From Streptomyces sp. WAC 01529 (lineage in GTDB: Bacteria > Actinomycetota > Actinomycetes > Streptomycetales > Streptomycetaceae), in NCBI RefSeq assembly GCF_003945545.1, contig NZ_CP029617.1, positions 6,847,001 through 6,911,000 on the forward strand: a DNA stretch of 64,000 nt. Reading direction: 5' to 3'. The notes under the pieces were generated by a model that saw only the letters and a program-made list of their open reading frames with translations, had not been told where the DNA came from and made no database searches. Of the stretch, positions 7,673 to 15,974 are shown piece after piece (the stretch's first letter is position 1; each line of letters opens with the position of its first letter). A program made the position numbers and the translations under genes.

Positions 7673-8620
7673 TCAGATGGTGCAGGTCATCGGCTTGCCG
7701 CCATTGAAGGCCACCATGTCCTTGACGGCGGCCCCCACGGGCAGATGGTGGCCCAGGGGTAGTCCGCCCAGCTCGGCGTAGGCGCGGTGCAGGTTCCCGA
7801 CAAGGCGCTCCGGCTCAGGCCAGTGACTGAAGGGGCCAAGGTCTGCGCGCAGCGCGGCTTCCAGCGGTTCCCACCCAGCGGTCGCTCCATCGCGCGCGAG
7901 CTGCTGCACCCAGCGCAGGTACTCCACGTTCTCCTCGATGACCCGAGCGTCGGCGATCGGCCCGTGCCCGCTGACGATGCGTTCTGCACCCAGCGCCTTG
8001 AGTTTGCCCAGCACCTGCAAAGAGCCCCGCACGGAACCCATGAAGACGAACGGCGTGACACCCGAAAACGTCAGGTCGCCTGTGTAGAGGATGCCGCGCT
8101 CAGGGAGCCACACCACGACGTCGCCAGTGGTGTGGGCCGGGCCGAAGTGCAGCAGCTCGGCCTGCTGGCCCCCCGTGTGCAGGGTCGTGCGATCGGTGAA
8201 GGTGAGCGTCGGGGGAGTGAGGGTGATCTGCCCCCAGTTCGCCTCCGGCCAGATGGTCGGCAGGTCTACGCCATCACGCAGTACAGCTTCACGAGTGTGC
8301 TCGTGCGCGATGACCGTAGCTCCGGGGAACGCGCTCGCGCCGAAGTGATGGTCGCCATGGTGATGGGTGATCACCAGGCGCGCGATCGGACGCTGAGTGC
8401 GCTCCCTGATCCTTGCCAGGAGCTGCCGGGCGCTGGCTGGCGTCGCGGTGCAGTCGATGAGAGTTACCGAGTCCTCTCCGATAAGGACACCGGCATTGCT
8501 GACACACCACCCGCCCTGGGGTTGCAAGTACGCATACGCCGAGCCTGAGTCAAGCTGCGTCAAATGCGGCTGCTCTCGGCGAGGTTGAGGGATGCGGAGG
8601 TGTGCTGCTGAAGTCTTCAT
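7673..8620 (-). CDS. Metallo-beta-lactamase-fold hydrolase
   Basis: 315-aa MBL-fold protein. The metal motif is H86-x-H88-x-D90-H91 (THHHGDHH), with later ligands in FGPAHTTGD and SGHGP. This arrangement matches the glyoxalase II / quinoprotein-relay branch rather than true beta-lactamases. The substrate cannot be told from sequence. The start at 8620 is chosen for the ATGA overlap with the upstream regulator gene. A longer in-frame start at 8668 would run back into that gene. The pair is probably a regulator with the enzyme it controls. Confidence 0.8.
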   Translation of the reverse strand: MKTSAAHLRIPQPRREQPHLTQLDSGSAYAYLQPQGGWCVSNAGVLIGEDSVTLIDCTATPASARQLLARIRERTQRPIARLVITHHHGDHHFGASAFPGATVIAHEHTREAVLRDGVDLPTIWPEANWGQITLTPPTLTFTDRTTLHTGGQQAELLHFGPAHTTGDVVVWLPERGILYTGDLTFSGVTPFVFMGSVRGSLQVLGKLKALGAERIVSGHGPIADARVIEENVEYLRWVQQLARDGATAGWEPLEAALRADLGPFSHWPEPERLVGNLHRAYAELGGLPLGHHLPVGAAVKDMVAFNGGKPMTCTI

Positions 8621-9483
8621 GAGTGGATCGGTGCATCCTGCATCGGTATGACCGTCATGAGCCGGCATGACGGTAGGTCATCTACCTTCATCGTCAACAG
8701 GGTTACCTCGAATTCCCGTGTCCCTTGCCGCGGGAGATACAGCTTGCGAGTCGATGCCGCGTCAGGGTGGGACAGGGTGGGCAAGTGGGGAGCGTTCCAG
8801 AGACCCCTTGCGACAGGGTCGGCGCAGACGCGTTTGATCAGCGCCTGCATCCCGAGGTCGCCGACCCAGTGTTCTGCATGAAGGCGGAGCTGAGCAATCA
8901 TGGGGATGGCCCAGTCTTGCTCCCAGCGAATCAGCTGTGTCCGGGCTTCGGGGTAAGTCAGCGCCCACTCCATAACGTTGGTGCCGTGAAGCATCCACGG
9001 GTAGTCGCCAAGGGCAGCGGAGTTGTACGCCAGGAGGTCCCACCGGTAGTCGCACAGGTAGGTCGGCCAGCGCTGGGCCTGGATAAAGGCGCGCAGAGAT
9101 GCCGGCAGCTCATCGCCCACCCGGGGTGCGCGGACGGGCTGGGCATCAGGGGTCTTCCGGTCGTGAACGAGCTGCCAGATGGTGTCCCACTCGACGTCGT
9201 CCAGCTTCAAGAGGCGGCGCACCGAACGCAAGAACGTAGGCGAGTAGTTCAGCGGCTTGCCCAGCTCCAGATTGCGGTACCACTTCGTGGATACCCCCAG
9301 CAGGTGGCTTACGTCGTCTTGAGTCAAGCCCGGCTTATGGCGCGGGCCCAACACCGCTGCGAAACCAGGGATATCACGCGGATCAATGCGATTGCGCGCC
9401 TGGCGCAAAACGCGCGTAATGGTCTGCTGCTGGGCGGAACGGGACGTTCCGTTAGTACTCGGGTTCGGCGACTCTTGAGGCAT
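8617..9483 (-). CDS. MmyB-type XRE regulator
   Basis: 288-aa transcription factor. An N-terminal helix-turn-helix (LTQDDVSHLLGVSTKWYRNLELGKPLNYS, about residues 53-80) is followed by an MmyB-like ligand-binding domain recognisable from WPTYLCDYRWDLLAYNSAALGDYPW and the closing VTLLTMKVDD. Family members sense small hydrophobic ligands and often control a neighbouring redox or hydrolase gene. It is divergent from the SDR gene at 9741 and translationally coupled to the MBL hydrolase, so it may control both. Confidence 0.85.
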   Translation of the reverse strand: MPQESPNPSTNGTSRSAQQQTITRVLRQARNRIDPRDIPGFAAVLGPRHKPGLTQDDVSHLLGVSTKWYRNLELGKPLNYSPTFLRSVRRLLKLDDVEWDTIWQLVHDRKTPDAQPVRAPRVGDELPASLRAFIQAQRWPTYLCDYRWDLLAYNSAALGDYPWMLHGTNVMEWALTYPEARTQLIRWEQDWAIPMIAQLRLHAEHWVGDLGMQALIKRVCADPVARGLWNAPHLPTLSHPDAASTRKLYLPRQGTREFEVTLLTMKVDDLPSCRLMTVIPMQDAPIHS

Positions 9484-9623
9484 GGATCACATTTTCTTGC
9501 TATCCCCCGATGTTCTGTAGACGAGGGAACAGGCTAGCAGTGGCCTGTGGCCCATAAATGACGCGGGTTACGCCGGGCGGTGAGCCGCTGCGAACCGTGA
9601 TCCAGAGGTCTTATACGCTGTAT

Positions 9624-9642
9624 GGGGAAGTGGTAGTTCCCC
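9624..9642. promoter_or_regulatory. GGGGAA-N7-TTCCCC inverted repeat
   Basis: Exact 6-bp inverted repeat in the 257-bp divergent region between the MmyB regulator and the SDR gene, beside a TATACGCT -10-like stretch at 9612-9619. It is a plausible operator for the MmyB protein. Nothing else is obvious in the region. Confidence 0.4.
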
Positions 9643-9740
9643 CCGTCCGAAATGTTCTAATGACCAAAACTTTCGCGGCGCCTACAGTCTGAACCCGTCG
9701 GGACCTCCGGCGGTGATCCGAACTGAGAAAGGCCATGTAG

Positions 9741-10460
9741 ATGTCGCGCACGATCCTGGTCACCGGTGGAAACCGCGGCATTGGCTTGGCGATTGCCCGC
9801 ACGTTTGCCCACGCGGGGGACAAGGTGGCCTTTACGCATCGCACGGGCGAGCCCCCGGCGGAGCTGACGGACCTGGGCTGCCTGCCGGTGCGCTGCGACA
9901 TGAGGGACGCCGAAGAGGTGGAACTCGCGTTCAAGACGGTGGAGGAGGCGTACGGACCGGTTGAGGTCCTGGTCGCCAACGCGGGGGTCACTCAGGACCA
10001 GCTGCTGATGCGGATGTCCGAGGAGGACTTCACCTCCGTCGTCGACACCAACCTCACCGGCACCTTCCGGGTGGTCAAGCGCGCTCACCGCGGGATGCTG
10101 CGGGCCCGCAAGGGGCGCATCGTCCTCATCTCCTCGGCGGTGGCCCTCTACGGGGCAGCGGGTCAAGCGAACTACGCCGCCTCCAAGGCGGGTCTGGTGG
10201 GCTTTGCCCGATCCCTCGCCCGCGAACTGGGCCGCTGGAACGTCACCGTCAACGTTGTCGCCCCAGGGCTGACCTGCACCGATATGGCAGGGGCCTTGAG
10301 TCAGGAACAGCGGGACGAGCTTGTGCGCGGTGTCCCCCTGGGACGCATGGCCGAGCCGACAGAAATCGCCGGTGCCGTGCAGTTTCTGGCCAGCGACGAC
10401 GCTTCTTACATCACCGGCGCGGTTGTTCCCGTGGACGGCGGCGCCGCCATGGGGCACTGA
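9741..10460 (+). CDS. SDR-family oxidoreductase (FabG-like)
   Basis: 239-aa short-chain dehydrogenase/reductase. The cofactor motif TGGNRGIG is at residues 8-15 and the NAG motif (ANAGVT) near 80. Catalytic N104, S132, Y145 and K149 are all present (YAASK). The C-terminus VPVDGGAAMGH is typical of 3-oxoacyl-ACP reductases. GAAAGG upstream supports the ATG at 9741. Whether it works in fatty-acid synthesis or as a detoxifying reductase is open. Placement opposite an MmyB regulator suggests the latter. Confidence 0.85.
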   Translation: MSRTILVTGGNRGIGLAIARTFAHAGDKVAFTHRTGEPPAELTDLGCLPVRCDMRDAEEVELAFKTVEEAYGPVEVLVANAGVTQDQLLMRMSEEDFTSVVDTNLTGTFRVVKRAHRGMLRARKGRIVLISSAVALYGAAGQANYAASKAGLVGFARSLARELGRWNVTVNVVAPGLTCTDMAGALSQEQRDELVRGVPLGRMAEPTEIAGAVQFLASDDASYITGAVVPVDGGAAMGH

Positions 10461-10572
10461 CCGACCGCCCCATCCCCACCGCTCCCTCATCTCGGGCGCG
10501 AGCAGGAGGCCATCGCGGCCGCCTCGGGCAGGAGGCCGGCCCGTGATGCTTCCGCGTACGTAAGGACCCCCC

Positions 10573-11151
10573 ATGTTTGTTCGGCGTGTCCGCAGGCGTG
10601 AGCAAGCCTGGCGCATGCGGACTGAGGTCCCCGAGCGCGAGCAGCGCATCCGGGACATCTGCGAGACCCAGCTTCAAGGCGTCCGTGTCTCCCGGCCCTT
10701 GGACATCGATCAGCTGTGCGCCAGCTTGGCCGTCAAGCGAGGCCGGCCGCTCATCCTCCATGAGCTGCCCGACCTGGTAGGGGCCGACGCTCCGTGTGGG
10801 CTGTGGTTGGCCTTCCCCGATGAGGACCACATCTGGCATGCCAAGGCCGTCAGCCAGCGTCAACGCACTCAGGTCATCAAGCACGAGATCGGTCACGTGC
10901 TCCTGGATCACCGCAGCGATCAGGTGGCCGCCCTGCTGGCTGCCCTGCCACCAGAGATCGCTCCTGAGAGAGTCCAGCGGATCTTCGGGCGAACCAGTTA
11001 CGCGGATGAGCGAGAGCACGACGCCGAGCTTGCCGCTTCCGTCCTCGACGAGGTCATCGACAACATGCCCGCCGACACGTCCAGTTCGTGGCACAGCCTG
11101 GTCGCGCGAGCCGATGACGCGCTCAAATACCCACGGGAGAACCGTCGTTGA
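10573..11151 (+). CDS. ImmA/IrrE-family metallopeptidase
   Basis: 192-aa protein with the zinc-peptidase signature H104-E-I-G-H108 (KHEIGHVLLDH) in the ImmA/IrrE context. Family members cleave repressors of mobile elements or stress regulons. AAGGA upstream supports the ATG at 10573. The stop overlaps the next start as TGATG, and a membrane protein and a PAP2-like protein follow, a recurring actinobacterial arrangement. The target could be one of the element's XRE proteins, which is untested. Confidence 0.8.
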   Translation: MFVRRVRRREQAWRMRTEVPEREQRIRDICETQLQGVRVSRPLDIDQLCASLAVKRGRPLILHELPDLVGADAPCGLWLAFPDEDHIWHAKAVSQRQRTQVIKHEIGHVLLDHRSDQVAALLAALPPEIAPERVQRIFGRTSYADEREHDAELAASVLDEVIDNMPADTSSSWHSLVARADDALKYPRENRR

Positions 11152-12341
11152 TGACGCATCAGCTTGTCGTGGCGAGCCTGCTATGGGCGGTGGCCTTGTG
11201 GCGGCTGCCCTCCCTCAGCCACTCCCGTAAGCAGCGTGCTCTCGAAGTCGCCTTCCTGAGTCTGGCCGCCGCGATGACGTTCGAGGTGGCGCCCGTTGAG
11301 CGATGGACCGACGCGCTGACCGGCGCCCCCAGCACTGCCTACCTGCTGAAGCACCTTCTCGGTGTCGTTTCGGCAGCGGCCGTCCTCGACTTCGTCATTG
11401 CAGTGGTCCGCCCCCAGGGCCTTCTGCCACGCCCCCGCTGGGCAGTCCGGGCTGCGGCCCTCTTCCTCCTGACCGTCACCTTCCTGTTCGCGCCGCATGA
11501 CCGCCGTGCCCCCGAAGACTTCCTCGTCGACCAGCGCAACTCCAACTGGGCCTTGCTGCACCTGGGCGTCTTCACGCTCTACATCGGCATCGCGATGGCC
11601 GTAGCGGCCTGGCTGTTCATCCAGGCCGCGCGCCATACCCCTGACCGGTGGGTCCGCGCTGGCCACGGCCTGCTGGGTGTCGGCTGCGCCATCGGCCTTC
11701 TGTACGCACTACAGCGCACTGCCTATCTCTGGAGCATGGCCAGCGGTCAGCCGACGGCAGCCCAGGCACACAGCGCCGCTCACACCTCCACGGTCCTGAA
11801 GGTGGCGGCCATCATCACCATCATTGTCGGCAGCTGCCTGCCGCCCCTCTCCCCGGTGGTGAAAACGACCAGCCAGCGCCGGGCGCTGGCCGCCCTCGAC
11901 CCCCTCTGGCGCGGTCTTACCGCCGCAGTCCCGTCCGTCGTTTTGGAGACCGAGATCGCCGAGGGGCGCTGGGGCCTGCGCCTGAACCGCTGCCTCATTG
12001 AGATCGCCGACGCCTCACTCGCCCTGCGTGAGTACGTGCCGGCTGACATGCAAGCCAGAGCAGAGGCAATGGCGGCGAGCACTGGAGCCAAAGGCGAGCG
12101 CCAGGCCGCCATCGCTGAAGCCGGCTGGCTCAGAGCAGCCGCCGAAATCGCCGCGGTGTCCCGCCCATGTGCAGGAGATCACCCGGAACTCGGCGGAGTT
12201 GGAAAGGACCCCGACGCGGAGCTCCGTTGGCTGCGCCGAGTCAGCGCCGCCTACGACCGATCTTCGGCCGTGGCCGCCTTCGCAACGGCTGAAGCCGCCC
12301 GAGCGGGTACACAGGAAGACTTGGAGCCATCAGCACCATGA
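11151..12341 (+). CDS. MAB_1171c-type polytopic membrane protein
   Basis: 396 aa. About seven hydrophobic segments span the first ~240 residues (e.g. ALFLLTVTFLFAP, LGVFTLYIGIAMAVAAWLF, VAAIITIIVGSCLPPL). A ~150-residue soluble helical tail follows. The layout and the partners (ImmA/IrrE before, PAP2-like after) match the MAB_1171c putative-transporter family of actinobacteria. Substrate unknown. ATG at 11151 is preferred over the TTG one codon earlier because it gives the TGATG coupling. Confidence 0.65.
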   Translation: MTHQLVVASLLWAVALWRLPSLSHSRKQRALEVAFLSLAAAMTFEVAPVERWTDALTGAPSTAYLLKHLLGVVSAAAVLDFVIAVVRPQGLLPRPRWAVRAAALFLLTVTFLFAPHDRRAPEDFLVDQRNSNWALLHLGVFTLYIGIAMAVAAWLFIQAARHTPDRWVRAGHGLLGVGCAIGLLYALQRTAYLWSMASGQPTAAQAHSAAHTSTVLKVAAIITIIVGSCLPPLSPVVKTTSQRRALAALDPLWRGLTAAVPSVVLETEIAEGRWGLRLNRCLIEIADASLALREYVPADMQARAEAMAASTGAKGERQAAIAEAGWLRAAAEIAAVSRPCAGDHPELGGVGKDPDAELRWLRRVSAAYDRSSAVAAFATAEAARAGTQEDLEPSAP

Positions 12342-12943
12342 GCACCACGGAAATCTTCGGCACCGCCAACCGCGAACAGGCGCTTGCCCGGACGATCAGC
12401 GACCGCCTGCACCCGAAAACGTGGATAGTCGTGGTGTGCCTGCTGATCGGGTGGCACACCGACGGGTGGGCCGGAATGGCATGGAGCCTCATCGGAGTGC
12501 TCTTTGCCGCCGTCATCCCGATCCTCTTCATCGACCACGGCATCAAGAAGGGACGATGGAGCGACCGCAACGTCGGCGCCAAGCGAGCCCGCCTCCTGGT
12601 CATGGCGGTCATCTTGACATCCGTCCTGACCTGCTTCGCCCTCATGGCGGGTCTTGGGGCGCCCCGCATCCTCATCGCGCTCATCGCGAGCATGATGGTC
12701 ACGCTGGCAGCACTTGCACTCATCACGCTCGCCTGGAAGATCTCCGTGCACCAAGCCGTCTCCGCGGGCGCCGTCGCCATGCTTGCCCAGACCTACGGCC
12801 CCTGGGCCCTCCTCGGCTACGCGCTCGTGGTCCTCGTCGGATGGTCGCGGATCGAGCTGAGGGACCACACACCTGCCCAGGTGATCGCCGGCACGGTCCT
12901 CGGATCCGCGGTCGCAGCGGCAACATTCGCGTCCCTGGGGTAA
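12338..12943 (+). CDS. Degenerate PAP2-like membrane protein
   Basis: 201-aa protein with about five membrane segments, starting in an ATGA overlap with the upstream gene. The C-terminal signature SR-x5-H-x3 of type-2 phosphatidic acid phosphatases is present (SRIELRDHTPAQVIAG), but the usual catalytic Asp after it is Gln, and the PSGH motif is reduced to HQAVSAGA. Phosphatase activity is therefore doubtful. It may serve as a structural partner of the membrane protein before it. Confidence 0.6.
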   Translation: MSTTEIFGTANREQALARTISDRLHPKTWIVVVCLLIGWHTDGWAGMAWSLIGVLFAAVIPILFIDHGIKKGRWSDRNVGAKRARLLVMAVILTSVLTCFALMAGLGAPRILIALIASMMVTLAALALITLAWKISVHQAVSAGAVAMLAQTYGPWALLGYALVVLVGWSRIELRDHTPAQVIAGTVLGSAVAAATFASLG

Positions 12944-12981
12944 TACACAACCCCGAGCGTCGGCCGAGGCGCCGTATGCGA

Positions 12982-13429
12982 TCAAGGCATCGCACTGTGG
13001 AGGGCAAGCTGGGGTGAGAGGACGTACCGCAGCTTGCCCTCCAGCACTCTGGGGCCCTGGCAGGTGAGGCTGTAGTCCTCGTCATGATCAGGTTCTGGGC
13101 GGTCGATGCGCAGCACGTCCCCACGACCAGGTCGACCGTGTCCTCCAAGTCGTGGCCGAGCTGCGCAAACGGGTTTCCCAGCGCAACGGGATCTCGGACG
13201 TGCGCTCTGCAGTCTTGCAGCGGACCAGTTCGTCAATGTCCTGACGATGCACGTCGGCGACCTGGACACTCCGCTCGCGGGCCACGATGTCTAGGGCGGT
13301 GACTAGAACTGCCGTACCGTCTTCGAGCTGCCCCGCATTGGGGTCAGGCTCGTGAGCGGAGTGCTGGTCTGCCCAGAGCGGACCGAGTAAGGCGCGGGTT
13401 CGATCCCAGGCCGCAAAGGCCGCCGGCAC
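12982..13429 (-). pseudogene. Frameshifted remnant of a hypothetical gene
   Basis: No single frame covers this stretch, but three consecutive minus-strand pieces read like one protein. The first ends ...DIDELVRCKTAERTSE (down to about 13190). The second reads DPVALGNPFAQLGHDLEDTVDLVVG (to about 13118). The third reads DVLRIDRPEPDHDEDY... to a stop at 12982. Two frameshifts would join them. Codon use is GC3-biased in each piece in turn. No family recognised. No start or ribosome-binding site is convincing, so the 5' end is also lost or unclear. Confidence 0.45.
12999..13042. terminator. 12-bp inverted repeat ending the plus-strand operon
   Basis: GGAGGGCAAGCT at 12999-13010 is exactly complementary to 13031-13042 with a 20-nt loop, 56 bp after the PAP2-like stop. 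It is probably the terminator for 9741-12943 and also lies in the 3' end of the decayed minus-strand gene. Confidence 0.55.
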
Positions 13430-13493
13430 TCGGTCCCCGTTTCAGCGGAGGCTGCAGTTGAGGCAGGGAGTCTCTCTGGCATCCTCCTTTTCT

Positions 13494-14012
13494 TCATTCC
13501 TGGATGAGCCCTGGAGGCGCGTAGTGACGTACTTCGTCCCCTTCTAAATAGGCCGTCTCGCCGGTGGCGAGGGCCTGTAATCCAACCAGGACCCGTAACC
13601 GTCCTGGCGTCGGAAGCTCGTCGACGACCCGCATGGTGGGCAGCACAAGTACATCAGCCCGTGGATCGCGGTAGATGAGCTGTCCGACGTCCTCGCGGGT
13701 CATCGGCTCCGTCGCCAGTACGTGCGTGATGACCTTCCTGCGGCGTGCCTGTACCCAGGCCAGGGCGACGCGCCGTAGAAGGGGGAGCCCGCCCGGGGTG
13801 CCGCGAAGAACGTCCTGGGCGGCCTGCTGCGGGGACTTGCCGTCGGGCACGGAGCCCGTGGGGATCATGAGGCCGCCGAGAAGGTCGACGACGACCAGCG
13901 CGTCCGCGCCTACCGGGACGAGTACGGACACTCCGATGATCGGAGGCCGCCAGTCCTCGTACGAGGCGGTCTTACGTGCGGGGAGGAGTGCGGGAGCTGT
14001 GATCGTCGGCAT
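13494..14012 (-). CDS. Nudix-fold protein with degenerate Nudix box
   Basis: 172 aa, the last gene of the nucleotide operon. The segment GGLMIPTGSVPDGKSPQQAAQDV occupies the place of a Nudix box and keeps its spacing (a GG...P.G...E/Q...A....L pattern), but the usual REUxEE glutamates are missing. The flanking strands (VVVDLLGGLMIPTG, RKVITHVLATEP) support the fold. It may bind rather than hydrolyse a nucleoside diphosphate derivative. The start shares a base with the upstream stop (TGATG), so it is coupled to the reductase gene. Confidence 0.65.
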   Translation of the reverse strand: MPTITAPALLPARKTASYEDWRPPIIGVSVLVPVGADALVVVDLLGGLMIPTGSVPDGKSPQQAAQDVLRGTPGGLPLLRRVALAWVQARRRKVITHVLATEPMTREDVGQLIYRDPRADVLVLPTMRVVDELPTPGRLRVLVGLQALATGETAYLEGDEVRHYAPPGLIQE

Positions 14013-14788
14013 CAGTCATCGCCTGCCACAGCAGTAACGATCTCTTCGAGGTGCTGCGGTTGGCTTGTGCTCGGGATAGGGGCGACGTGGCTGCCGAGGT
14101 TGAGAAGCCAGAACAGAGGGGCGAGGACCCCATGAGTGCGGGTCAGGGCGCCGGCATCGAAGGGCCGGTACGGCACATACGGGATGTCGAGATCTCGGCA
14201 GAGCTCCAGGGCCAGGTCGTAAGGGTCGCTGATGTTGAGGACGTTCTGCACGGCCGCGACGGTGAGTCCCTTGGTCACGGTGCGAATGTCGTCCGGGGTG
14301 ACCTTCGACAGGCCGATGTGCCCGATCTTGCCCTCGTCGCGCAGGGCCTGCAGAACGGCGATCTGATCGTTGAGGGCTACTTCGGGGTCGATGCGATGGA
14401 GGTAGCACAGCTCCAGCCGTTCGACACCAAGGCGGCGCAGGCTGGCTTCGACGCACGCACGGAGGTATGCAGGGTGGCCATGCGGGGCCCACACGTTCGG
14501 GGCGGGGCGGAGCATGCCGACCTTCGTGGCGATCAGTACGTGCTCCGGGTAGGGGTACAGCGCCTCGCGGATCAGGTGCTCGACGGTGTGGGGGCCGTAG
14601 GCGTCCGCGGTGTCGATGTGCGTGATGCCGTAGGTGTGCACAGCTTGGCGGAGCACGCTGAGTGCGGTGGGGCGGTCTTTAGGCTCACCCCAGATGCCGG
14701 GCCCGGTCAGGCGCATGGTTCCGAACCCGAGCCGCGAGACGGCCTTCCCCGCGATGGTGATGGTGCCGGCGGGCGGTGCGGCGGTCAT
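14012..14788 (-). CDS. Aldo/keto reductase
   Basis: 258-aa (beta/alpha)8 NADPH-dependent reductase. The catalytic tetrad is readable: Asp and Tyr in HIDTADAYGPH, Lys in VLIATKVGM, and His in CYLHRIDP. The C-terminal cofactor-binding stretch is IPSTSQPQHLEE. The start at 14788 is fixed by an ATGA overlap with the kinase gene. A longer frame to 14809 would overlap it more. It is co-expressed with nucleotide-handling enzymes, so an aldehyde or ketone on a modified sugar or base is a possible substrate (inference). Confidence 0.8.
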   Translation of the reverse strand: MTAAPPAGTITIAGKAVSRLGFGTMRLTGPGIWGEPKDRPTALSVLRQAVHTYGITHIDTADAYGPHTVEHLIREALYPYPEHVLIATKVGMLRPAPNVWAPHGHPAYLRACVEASLRRLGVERLELCYLHRIDPEVALNDQIAVLQALRDEGKIGHIGLSKVTPDDIRTVTKGLTVAAVQNVLNISDPYDLALELCRDLDIPYVPYRPFDAGALTRTHGVLAPLFWLLNLGSHVAPIPSTSQPQHLEEIVTAVAGDD

Positions 14789-15375
14789 ACGGCGGCCTCC
14801 TGCGTGCACAGGTGCAGGGCCTGTTCGATGGCCTGCGACTGGCTGGCGGGGTCGCTGGTGACGCGGGTGTGCGGGATCGGGTCGTCGGAGAGGAGACCGT
14901 GGACGTGACGATCCACCAGGAGGCGATAGCGCGGGTCGTAAGCGTGGCGCTGGTCGACCGGTGTCTGTGGGTCGGGCACGGTGGCCAGGAGAAGGTCGTA
15001 CTTAGGAAGCTGCGTCGAGGCGAGAAGCCGCAGCCGCTCCCTCTCCAGCCGGTGAAGGTGCTCGCCGCGGAACTCCATGGCGGCATGGAGGTAGGCGATG
15101 GCGTCGAGCGGTGCCCGGTCGGCGAGGATGACTTCGGCGCCCTGCGCGGCGGCCGTGATCTCGTCAGCGATGCCTTGCGTGATGATCCACTCGGTGGACG
15201 CCACGGTGTGCTGGTGCATCTTCGGCAAGCCGAGAGCGGCGGCGCGCTTGGCCAGCCGGCCGGTGCGGGCCACGGAGACGCCGTGACCGCGCAGCTCCAT
15301 CTCTATCCGCTTCAGCAGCGTGGTCTTGCCGGTGGAGTGGGTACCGAGCACTCCAATACGAACGGGTGTGTTCAC
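14785..15375 (-). CDS. NadR-like P-loop ATPase/nucleoside kinase
   Basis: 196-aa AAA_28-type P-loop protein like the ribosylnicotinamide-kinase domain of NadR. Walker A GTHSTGKT is at residues 11-18 with TLL following. A second acidic motif is EVILADRAPLDAIAY, and an Arg-rich lid is near DPQTPVDQRHAYDPRYR. It may phosphorylate a nucleoside or small sugar. It starts with GTG overlapping the exonuclease stop (GTGA). Apparent upstream extensions of this frame are read-through of the exonuclease gene. Confidence 0.7.
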   Translation of the reverse strand: MNTPVRIGVLGTHSTGKTTLLKRIEMELRGHGVSVARTGRLAKRAAALGLPKMHQHTVASTEWIITQGIADEITAAAQGAEVILADRAPLDAIAYLHAAMEFRGEHLHRLERERLRLLASTQLPKYDLLLATVPDPQTPVDQRHAYDPRYRLLVDRHVHGLLSDDPIPHTRVTSDPASQSQAIEQALHLCTQEAAV

Positions 15376-15974
15376 CACAGGGTCGGTTCCTCTTCGGGTT
15401 GGGGGGCTCCAGGCAGGCCGGGCGGCACTGCCGCGGCGACGAGCTGGTCCCAGGTGTCGTAGTGGGTGGCCATGGCGAGGAGGAGATGCGTCGTGGCGAA
15501 GGCATCGAACGTGGCACGGTGCCGCTGTGCGGGCGCCGCGCTCAGGTCCGGCTGGACGTGGTGGATCAGGGCGTCGAGGCTGTACTTCGACAAGCCGGGG
15601 TAGGTGGCCTTGGCCAGCCGGAGTGTGTCGAGCACTCCGGCTGGCTGCCACCGGGGAAGGTGCGCGGAGAGCACCTTGTAGTCCACATGTGCGTTGTGCG
15701 CGCAGATCCACGAATCACCGAGAAGGGTGTGGACCTGGTCGGCGATCTCCTCCCAGCCCGGCTCGCGTTCCAGCCTCTCGTTGGTCAGACCGTGGACGCG
15801 AGCGGCGAAGGGCGTCACGGGGCGACGCGGTTTGGTCAGCCACGCGCCCGCTGTGCTCGTGTCCGGCCGCCCTTCGACGACGGGCAGGGCAGCGACCTCT
15901 ACCAGGTCGGGCGGGTTGGTGCCGTTGCCTTCGACATCGACGACGAACAGTGAGGGCCAGGAGGAGAAGTTCAT
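15372..15974 (-). CDS. DEDDh 3'-5' exonuclease
   Basis: 200-aa exonuclease-fold protein. Exo I is visible as D13 and E15 (FVVDVEGNG), Exo II as AHNAHVDYKVL, and Exo III as HRATFDAFAT, where the histidine five before Asp marks the DEDDh type (DnaQ/RNase T group). The first strand carries VEGNG rather than the common DTETTG. The start at 15974 is set by an ATGA overlap with the radical-SAM gene. In this operon it could act on nucleotides, RNA or modified DNA. Confidence 0.8.
   Translation of the reverse strand: MNFSSWPSLFVVDVEGNGTNPPDLVEVAALPVVEGRPDTSTAGAWLTKPRRPVTPFAARVHGLTNERLEREPGWEEIADQVHTLLGDSWICAHNAHVDYKVLSAHLPRWQPAGVLDTLRLAKATYPGLSKYSLDALIHHVQPDLSAAPAQRHRATFDAFATTHLLLAMATHYDTWDQLVAAAVPPGLPGAPQPEEEPTLW

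Noticed and set aside
13401..13422. GGTTCGATCCC resembling a tRNA T-loop
   Set aside because: The flanking bases do not form a T-stem, no anticodon arm or acceptor stem is present upstream, and the complementary strand is part of the decayed coding frame.
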